Below, in pieces: positions 31,296 through 36,375 of a stretch of DNA of 36,375 bases. A program made the position numbers and the translations under genes. The notes under the pieces are model-generated. The model did no database searches, was not told the origin of the DNA, and was given only the letters and a program-made list of their open reading frames with translations. Positions within the stretch are counted from its first letter, which is position 1, and every line of letters starts with the position of its first letter. The DNA is from Mycolicibacterium sp. 018/SC-01/001. Lineage in GTDB: Bacteria > Actinomycetota > Actinomycetes > Mycobacteriales > Mycobacteriaceae. Location: positions 1-36,375 of the forward strand of contig NZ_VKAA01000035.1 in the NCBI RefSeq assembly GCF_007096635.1, in the 5' to 3' direction.

Positions 31296-32930
31296 ATGGC
31301 TGCGAACCCACGTGCCGGCCAGCCGGCGCAACCCGACGATCTCATCGACATCGCTGCGGTGGTGACGGCCTACTACTCGGTCGTCCCCGACCCCGACGAC
31401 GTCGATCAGCAGGTCGCGTTCGGCACGTCCGGGCACCGTGGCTCGAGCCTGGACGCGGCGTTCAACGAAGCGCACATCCTGGCGACCACCCAGGCCATCG
31501 TCGAGTACCGCGCGGCGCAGGGCACCACCGGTCCGCTGTTCATCGGGCGCGACACCCACGCGCTGTCCGAGCCCGCCTGGGTGTCGGCGTTGGAGGTGCT
31601 GGCCGCCAATGACGTTGTGGCGATGATCGATTCGGCCGACCGCTACACCCCGACGCCGGCGGTGAGCCACGCGATCCTGTCGTACAACCGGGGCCGCGAC
31701 ACCGCATTGGCCGACGGCATCGTCGTGACACCGTCGCACAACCCGCCGCGCGACGGCGGATTCAAGTACAACCCGCCCAATGGCGGGCCCGCCGACACCG
31801 ATGCGACCGGTGCGATCGCGCGCCGCGCCAACGAGTTGCTGCGCGACCGGTTGACGGGGGTCAAGCGCGTGCCGCTGGCCCGGGCGCTGACGACTGCGCA
31901 GCGCCACGACTATCTCGAGGCGTACGTGGCCGACCTGCCCAACGTCGTCGACATGCACGTCATCTCCGCCGAGGGCATCCGCATCGGTGCCGACCCGCTC
32001 GGTGGCGCCAGCGTGGACTACTGGGGCGCGATCGCCGAGCGGCACAACCTCGCGCTGACCGTGGTCAACCCGCTCGTCGACGCGACGTGGCGGTTCATGA
32101 CACTCGACACTGACGGCAAGATCCGGATGGACTGCAGCTCCCCGAACGCCATGGCCTCGCTGATCGCGAACCGTGATTCCTACCAGATCGCCACCGGCAA
32201 CGACGCCGACTCCGACCGGCACGGCATCGTCACGCCCGACGGCGGGCTGCTCAACCCCAACCACTACCTCGCGGTGGCGATCGACTACCTGTTCACGCAT
32301 CGGTCGGAGTGGGCGGCAGGCACTGCGGTGGGCAAGACCGCGGTGAGCTCGTCGATCATCGACCGCGTGGTGGCCGGGTTGGAGCGCAAGCTCGTCGAGG
32401 TGCCGGTGGGCTTCAAGTGGTTCGTCGACGGCCTGGTCGGCGGGACGATCGGCTTCGGCGGCGAGGAGAGTGCCGGCGCGTCGTTCCTGCGCCGCGACGG
32501 GTCGGTCTGGACCACCGACAAGGACGGCATCATCCTGGCGCTGCTGGCGTCGGAGATGCTCGCGGTCACGGGTTCCACGCCGTCGCAGCGGTACGCCGAG
32601 CTGGCCGAGAAGTACGGTGCGCCAACATATGCGCGAATCGACGCGCCGGCCAACCGTGAGCAGAAGGCGCGGCTGGGCAAGCTGTCGCCGGAGCAGGTGA
32701 GCGCCACCGAGTTGGCGGGCGAGCCGATCACCGCGAAGCTGACGACGGCGCCCGGCAACGGGGCACCGCTGGGCGGGCTGAAGGTGACGACCGAGAACGC
32801 GTGGTTCGCGGCGCGGCCATCCGGCACCGAGGACGTGTACAAGATCTACGCCGAATCATTCCGTGGCCCAGATCATCTCGCGCAGGTGCAGGAGGCGGCG
32901 CGGGAAGTGGTGTCGGCGGTCATTTCGTGA
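31296..32930 (+). CDS. pgm: Phosphoglucomutase (alpha-D-glucose-specific)
   Basis: Interconverts glucose 1-phosphate and glucose 6-phosphate, linking glycolysis to glycogen, trehalose and cell-wall sugar synthesis. The 544-residue length fits the bacterial Pgm group. It has FGTSGHRG (42-49), the phosphoserine loop TPSHNPP with Ser147, a metal loop DADSDRHG (303-310), the sugar-binding GGEESAG (around Glu390) and the phosphate-binding RPSGTED (507-513). All are intact. It starts with ATG at 31296. It overlaps the downstream MFS gene (GTGA), which is unusual for a housekeeping enzyme. Confidence 0.95.
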   Translation: MAANPRAGQPAQPDDLIDIAAVVTAYYSVVPDPDDVDQQVAFGTSGHRGSSLDAAFNEAHILATTQAIVEYRAAQGTTGPLFIGRDTHALSEPAWVSALEVLAANDVVAMIDSADRYTPTPAVSHAILSYNRGRDTALADGIVVTPSHNPPRDGGFKYNPPNGGPADTDATGAIARRANELLRDRLTGVKRVPLARALTTAQRHDYLEAYVADLPNVVDMHVISAEGIRIGADPLGGASVDYWGAIAERHNLALTVVNPLVDATWRFMTLDTDGKIRMDCSSPNAMASLIANRDSYQIATGNDADSDRHGIVTPDGGLLNPNHYLAVAIDYLFTHRSEWAAGTAVGKTAVSSSIIDRVVAGLERKLVEVPVGFKWFVDGLVGGTIGFGGEESAGASFLRRDGSVWTTDKDGIILALLASEMLAVTGSTPSQRYAELAEKYGAPTYARIDAPANREQKARLGKLSPEQVSATELAGEPITAKLTTAPGNGAPLGGLKVTTENAWFAARPSGTEDVYKIYAESFRGPDHLAQVQEAAREVVSAVIS

Positions 32931-34189
32931 GTTCGGTCGCCGACGGCGACTGTCGGACGACGCCTCGACTGCCGCGCGAGGTGTGGGTACTCGTCGCCGC
33001 CAACGTGGTGGTGGCACTGGGCTACGGCGTGGTCGCACCGGTGCTGCCGCAGTACGCGCGGCACTTCGGCGTCAGCATCAGCGCCGCCACGTTCGTGATC
33101 ACCGCGTTCGCGGTGATGCGACTGGTGGGCGCGCCGCCGGCCGGAATGTTGGTGCAGCGTCTGGGGGAGCGGCGCGTGTACATCAGCGGGCTGCTGATCG
33201 TCGCGGTGTCCACGGCTGCCTGTGCATTCGCCGGAACCTATTGGCAGCTTCTGGTTTTCCGCGCTCTCGGCGGCGTCGGATCGGCGATGTTCACGGTGTC
33301 GTCGCTGGGGCTGCTGATTCGCATCTCGCCACCGGACGCACGCGGACGCGTCGCCGGACTGTTCTCGTCGGGCTTCATGGTCGGCTCGGTGGGCGGGCCG
33401 ATCCTGGGCAGTCTCACCGCCGGCTTGGGGCTCTCGGCGCCGTTCCTCATCTACGGCGCCGCACTGCTGGTCGCGGCGACGGTGGTGTTCGTCAGCCTGC
33501 GGAACTCCACGGTCATCACCGCGTCCGACGACGACGGCGGGGCACCGGTGCCGTTCCGGGCGGTGTTCCGGCATCGGGCCTACCGGGCGGCGCTGATGTC
33601 GAACTTCGCGACGGGCTGGGCGTCGTACGGTCTGCGGATCGCGCTTGTCCCGCTGTTCGTGGTCGAGGTGCTGGGTCGCGGGCCGGGCGCCGCCGGGGTG
33701 GCGCTGACGGCGTTCGCGGTCGGCAACATCTCGGTCGTCATCCCGAGTGGATATCTGTCGGACCGGCTGGGGCGGCGCAAGCTCCTCATCTTCGGGCTGA
33801 GCCTGGCGGCGGTGTCGACTGCGCTGGTGGGGTTCACGACGTCGCTACCGGTATTCCTGGCGGCGGCGTACGTGGCCGGGGCGGCGACGGGCATCTTCGT
33901 CTCGCCGCAGCAGGCCGCAGTCGCCGATGTCGTGGGCAGTAAGTCCCGTGGCGGGACCGCAGTGGCGACGTTTCAGATGATGGCCGACTTCGGGTCGATC
34001 GGCGGATCGCTACTGGTGGGGCTCATCGCGCAGTACACCTCCTACGGGCTGGCGTTCCTGGTCAGCGGTGCGATCCTGGGCGTGGCCTGCATCGGCTGGG
34101 TGTTCGCTCCGGAAACGCGACCCGCGGCGTCGCGGGAGCGGACCGAGGTGCGCCCGCTGGGTCCCGAAGCCGGTGGAGAATGCCCGTGA
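32927..34189 (+). CDS. MFS family transporter
   Basis: Membrane protein of 420 residues with about 12 helices. The first is VWVLVAANVVVALGYGVVAPVLPQYA. The loop after helix 2 has the MFS motif A-like GAPPAGMLVQRLGERRVYISG (from about 68), and the second half has SGYLSDRLGRRKLLIFG, the equivalent motif. This is typical of drug or metabolite efflux (DHA1-like) carriers. It starts with GTG at 32927, coupled to the pgm stop; a longer frame upstream lies inside pgm. The substrate is unknown. The basic/acidic C-terminus ends 53 nt before a tRNA gene. Confidence 0.88.
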   Translation: MSSVADGDCRTTPRLPREVWVLVAANVVVALGYGVVAPVLPQYARHFGVSISAATFVITAFAVMRLVGAPPAGMLVQRLGERRVYISGLLIVAVSTAACAFAGTYWQLLVFRALGGVGSAMFTVSSLGLLIRISPPDARGRVAGLFSSGFMVGSVGGPILGSLTAGLGLSAPFLIYGAALLVAATVVFVSLRNSTVITASDDDGGAPVPFRAVFRHRAYRAALMSNFATGWASYGLRIALVPLFVVEVLGRGPGAAGVALTAFAVGNISVVIPSGYLSDRLGRRKLLIFGLSLAAVSTALVGFTTSLPVFLAAAYVAGAATGIFVSPQQAAVADVVGSKSRGGTAVATFQMMADFGSIGGSLLVGLIAQYTSYGLAFLVSGAILGVACIGWVFAPETRPAASRERTEVRPLGPEAGGECP

Positions 34190-34198
34190 CCTGCGATT

Positions 34199-34227
34199 TT
34201 GAGCCGTGCCGGGTCGTGGTGTAGCTT
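34199..34227 (+). promoter_or_regulatory. Promoter of tRNA-Ala
   Basis: TTGAGC (34199-34204), a 17-nt spacer and TAGCTT (34222-34227) form a good SigA-type promoter that ends 15 nt before the tRNA. It starts just after the MFS stop codon. Confidence 0.7.
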
Positions 34228-34242
34228 CGATGAGCACAACAA

Positions 34243-34315
34243 GGGGCTATGGCGCAGTTGGTAGCGCACCACACTGGCAGTGTGGGGGTCAGGGGTTCGA
34301 ATCCCCTTAGCTCCA
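34243..34315 (+). tRNA. tRNA-Ala (GGC)
   Basis: A 73-nt cloverleaf without encoded CCA. The acceptor stem GGGGCTA pairs with TAGCTCC and contains the G3:U70 pair that identifies alanine tRNAs. The D-arm is GCGCAGTTGGTAGCGC; the anticodon stem-loop CCACA-CTGGCAG-TGTGG gives anticodon GGC. The T-arm is AGGGG-TTCGAAT-CCCCT. The variable loop is short (class I). A run of six T at 34317-34322 follows directly and may end transcription. Confidence 0.95.
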
Positions 34316-34337
34316 CTTTTTTCCGCACGTTCGCCGC

Positions 34338-35189
34338 TCAGTTCAGGCCGAGGGTGGCAGCACCGAACAGCAGAGTCGATGTGTTGACTCGCGTGGGATG
34401 CCGCCGCAACATCTGCTCGACGAATTCCTCAGCAGTCGGATCTTCGGCCAGCATGCGGTCGGCATCGTCGAGGTAGGCGATCGTGTCCGACAAGATGCGA
34501 GCGTCGTCCTGCGCGCCCTCCCGCCGATGCGCGGCCACCACGGTCTCGGGGTGCCGCGCTGCAACGCCCTCGATGGTGGCGATCCACTGTCGGCGCATCG
34601 TGTGATCGCTGCCCATGAGCGCGCAGTGCACGTCGTTGTAGGCGATGTCGCCGACGATCACGGCGTCGAGTTCAGGCAGATGGATGTACGACGAATCGAC
34701 GTGGTCGGATTGGCCGGTGGCCACGACGAGCACATCCTTACCCTCCAGCTCCAGCCGCTCGGTGTCGAGGGCCTCGGGCGTGACGACCGTCGACGGGAGC
34801 TCGTCGACGAACATCGCTGCGTACATTGCCCTTTCCGCGCCTGACGCGACCTCCTGCGCGATATGTCCCACGGTGGCTTCGGTCGCGACCAGCCGCGCGG
34901 AGGGGAAACGCTCGAGAAGCGTTGTGGCGCCGAGATAGTGGTCGAGATGACCGTGCGTGATGAAGATGGTGGTCAGCACGGTGCCGCTGGCATCGATCCA
35001 GTCGGCCAGCGCACGCCCGTCGTAGATGGTGGGGAGGGCGTCGATCAGGATCGCCTCGCGTTCGCCGGCGATCAGGGTCACCGACGTCGGTGGCCACGTC
35101 CACCCGTCCGCCGGGGCGGGAATGTCCAGGCGCGGATCGAGGCGACGGGGCGGGGCGGTGAACGTCTCGAGCGTCAGAGCTCCACTCAT
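34338..35189 (-). CDS. Metallo-beta-lactamase-fold hydrolase
   Basis: Protein of 283 residues. The metal motif THGHLDH (78-84: His79, His81, Asp83, His84) is intact, preceded by a strand with AILIDALPT and followed by later metal ligands around ATGQSDHVDSS and VIVGDIAYND. No signal peptide, so it is cytoplasmic. The substrate is unknown; lactonase- or quinolinase-like members look similar. The ATG at 35189 has GAGGTGGGA as ribosome site. It lies downstream of a TetR gene on the same strand and has its own promoter with an operator-like repeat over the -10, which suggests induction by the TetR ligand. Confidence 0.87.
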   Translation of the reverse strand: MSGALTLETFTAPPRRLDPRLDIPAPADGWTWPPTSVTLIAGEREAILIDALPTIYDGRALADWIDASGTVLTTIFITHGHLDHYLGATTLLERFPSARLVATEATVGHIAQEVASGAERAMYAAMFVDELPSTVVTPEALDTERLELEGKDVLVVATGQSDHVDSSYIHLPELDAVIVGDIAYNDVHCALMGSDHTMRRQWIATIEGVAARHPETVVAAHRREGAQDDARILSDTIAYLDDADRMLAEDPTAEEFVEQMLRRHPTRVNTSTLLFGAATLGLN

Positions 35190-35219
35190 AGTGGTCCCAC
35201 CTCGCGCGTCGACGTATTC

Positions 35220-35235
35220 TTGACCTCGAAGTCTA
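35220..35235. promoter_or_regulatory. Putative TetR operator
   Basis: TTGAC-N6-GTCTA (35220-35235) is an imperfect inverted repeat with one mismatch, like the TAGAC...GTCTA operators of some TetR regulators. It covers the -10 box of the promoter for the metallo-hydrolase gene, so bound protein would block transcription. The adjacent TetR is the natural candidate. Confidence 0.45.
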
Positions 35236-35258
35236 AAATGATGACGAACGCCGCACAA
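35230..35258 (-). promoter_or_regulatory. Promoter of the metallo-hydrolase gene
   Basis: Read on the minus strand: TTGTGC (35258-35253), a 17-nt spacer, TAGACT (35235-35230). The -10 hexamer fits TANNNT and spacing is ideal. It lies just after the TetR stop and about 40 nt before the hydrolase ATG. Confidence 0.55.
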
Positions 35259-35273
35259 CCCGTGCGGCCGAAC

Positions 35274-35852
35274 TCAGAGCAGCGCGACAGCTGCATCCAC
35301 CGCCCGGAGCAGACGCTCGGGCCCGGGGTCGACGCGCGCCAGCGCATGCATGCCGGTGGCTGCGCTCAGAAGCATGCTGGCGGCATCTGCGGACGTGACG
35401 TCGGCCCTGATCTCCCCGTCACGTTGACCCCGCTCGATGAGCTGGCGGAAGGCCTCCTCGGTGCGTGCGAAGAGGTCGAGCACGCGACGGGTGACGTCGT
35501 CGTCGACTCGGCCGAGCTCGACGGCGCTGTTCGTGGCGAAACAACCACGCCGGTCCGGCCGCTCGAAGTCGGCGTGTACAAGGAACAGAAGCGCCTGCCG
35601 TAGAACGTCTTTCGCTGGTCCGGCGCTGTCGAGCAGCGCGCCCACCGTCTCGACCCGCATGTCGAGGTACCGGTGCAGTGCACGCTCATACAGTTGTCGC
35701 TTACCGCCGAATGCGTGGTAGACGCTGCCCTTGGCGATCTGCAGTCGGTCAGCCAGCTGCTGCGGCGTGGTGGCGAGGTAGCCCTGGCTCCAGAACGTGT
35801 CCATCGCCTGATCGACGGCCACCGCCGGATCGAATCCCTTCGGCCTTCCCAC
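35274..35852 (-). CDS. TetR/AcrR family regulator
   Basis: Protein of 192 residues starting VGRPKGFDPAVAV. The HTH covers about 8-52: AMDTFWSQGYLATTPQQLADRL, then IAKGSVYHAFGGKRQLYERAL. The C-terminal domain has GCFATNSAVELG, a feature of the group with TetR_C_16-like ligand domains. A TACACT box (35864-35859) lies 6 nt before the GTG at 35852, which suggests leaderless translation from that GTG; a TTG at 35867 would add five residues. It is upstream of the metallo-hydrolase on the same strand and probably represses it. The ligand is unknown. Confidence 0.88.
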   Translation of the reverse strand: MGRPKGFDPAVAVDQAMDTFWSQGYLATTPQQLADRLQIAKGSVYHAFGGKRQLYERALHRYLDMRVETVGALLDSAGPAKDVLRQALLFLVHADFERPDRRGCFATNSAVELGRVDDDVTRRVLDLFARTEEAFRQLIERGQRDGEIRADVTSADAASMLLSAATGMHALARVDPGPERLLRAVDAAVALL

Positions 35853-35959
35853 GCCCGGAGTGTACAAGTTTTTGTTGACCCGGCGGTCGAGAAAGGGTGG
35901 CAGGCGGGAGGCGTGCCCACTGTGCCTTCCGGGGCACCGTGTCGCGTAGGTTCTGGGCC

Positions 35960-36214
35960 ATGTCCGAGGATCAGACTGCCGACGTTCCGCCGAATCATCT
36001 GTCCATCGATCCGCGGAGCCCGTTTTACGACGAAGATGTGCTCAGCCGCGACGTCGGAATCCGCTTCAACGGTGTCGAGAGGACCAACGTCCACGAGTAC
36101 GACGTCGACGAGGGCTGGGTGCGTGTCGAGATGCCGGCCAGGGATCGCCGCGGGAACCCCATGGTCGTCAAGCTCACCGGCACCGTCGAACCGTACTTCC
36201 GCGAGCCGAAATAG
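35960..36214 (+). CDS. DUF3297 family protein
   Basis: Small protein of 84 residues. It shows the full DUF3297 pattern: HLSIDPRSPFYDEDVLSRDVG, then GIRFNGVERTNVHEYDVDEGWVR, and ends GTVEPYFREPK. The family is widespread, about 80 residues long and of unknown function. The ATG at 35960 (MSEDQT) is chosen because the longer frame upstream adds unrelated sequence. It is divergent from the TetR gene with a 107-bp gap. Confidence 0.87.
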   Translation: MSEDQTADVPPNHLSIDPRSPFYDEDVLSRDVGIRFNGVERTNVHEYDVDEGWVRVEMPARDRRGNPMVVKLTGTVEPYFREPK

Positions 36215-36240
36215 CCTGCGGCCCATTGCCTCAGCGGCCA

Positions 36241-36375
36241 TCACGCCACTTCGCCGTCGGGTGGGGCGGGTCCGCCGGGTTCTGACGGTTCTCCCGGGTC
36301 TTTGACCGGTTCGTCGTGGTCGGGTGGGCGCAGCAAGCGCTCGGGGGTGTGGTGGGTGTTGAATCTCGTCTGTCC
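36241..36375 (-). CDS. HNH nuclease (13E12/DUF222-like), C-terminal part
   Basis: The last 44 codons of a gene that enters from the right edge. The readable end is GQTRFNTHHTPERLLRPPD, then an acidic, proline-rich tail ending DGEVA. N-T-x-H-x-P-E-R-L-L is what I know as the C-terminus of the mycobacterial 13E12 repeat family (DUF222 with HNH endonuclease domain). The catalytic part lies outside the window. These genes occur in many copies in mycobacteria and are thought to be mobile or intron-associated. Identification rests on the tail alone. Confidence 0.55.
   Translation of the reverse strand, partial: GQTRFNTHHTPERLLRPPDHDEPVKDPGEPSEPGGPAPPDGEVA

Noticed and set aside
1..36375. CRISPR arrays or complete insertion sequences
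   Set aside because: No spaced identical repeats and no transposase gene were found.

Overview
The window is high-GC actinobacterial DNA, most likely from a fast-growing Mycobacterium (Mycolicibacterium). The signs are an MmpL-family transporter, a DUF732 secreted protein, a 13E12/DUF222-type HNH nuclease tail, a stand-alone LigD-type polymerase, a PAS-ANTAR protein and the 3' end of a mycobacterial-type tmRNA gene. Assignments were made by reading the sequence; no database search was run.

Region 1 (1-2227) looks like the right end of an integrated element. It holds a DUF732-like secreted protein and a two-gene operon: an excisionase-like HTH protein overlapping a protein with ADP-ribosyltransferase-like R-S-E motifs. 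A non-coding tail rich in inverted repeats follows. It ends in a 25-bp copy of the tmRNA 3' end with the host-side terminator behind it, but no tmRNA body. This is the expected structure of an attR in ssrA.

Region 2 (2228-16501) is ordinary chromosome: a possible small membrane protein, a GNAT acetyltransferase, a membrane Ser/Thr kinase, a DUF2252 protein, a lytic transglycosylase lipoprotein (apparently with a CTG start), a trehalose synthase-like GH13 enzyme, a sulfotransferase, a TetR-DUF1214 operon, a VOC protein, a luciferase-like monooxygenase coupled to an APH-like kinase with altered active-site residues, and an APC permease.

Region 3 (16530-22154) is a compact signalling operon: PAS-ANTAR protein, STAS protein, a protein of about 1375 residues, and a second STAS protein. 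The large protein joins PAS, GAF, histidine kinase, receiver, PAS, GAF, PP2C/SpoIIE phosphatase and RsbW-like kinase domains. Two-component signalling and sigma-factor partner switching therefore meet in one chain, flanked by two candidate STAS substrates. A SigF/SigB-like promoter match precedes the operon. No sigma factor gene lies in the window.

Region 4 (22133-34315) holds a LigD-like polymerase, an MmpL transporter, a HAD phosphatase, a repeat-bearing lipoprotein, an exported protein of unknown function, a DUF808 membrane protein, a fluoride-channel operon (two crcB genes plus a triple-DUF190 protein), phosphoglucomutase coupled to an MFS exporter, and tRNA-Ala(GGC) with a clear promoter.

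Region 5 (34338-36375) holds a TetR regulator followed by a metallo-beta-lactamase-fold hydrolase with a recognisable promoter and operator, a DUF3297 protein, and the C-terminal end of an HNH nuclease gene running off the right edge. Many adjacent genes overlap by GTGA, ATGA or TAGTG, so translational coupling is common here.
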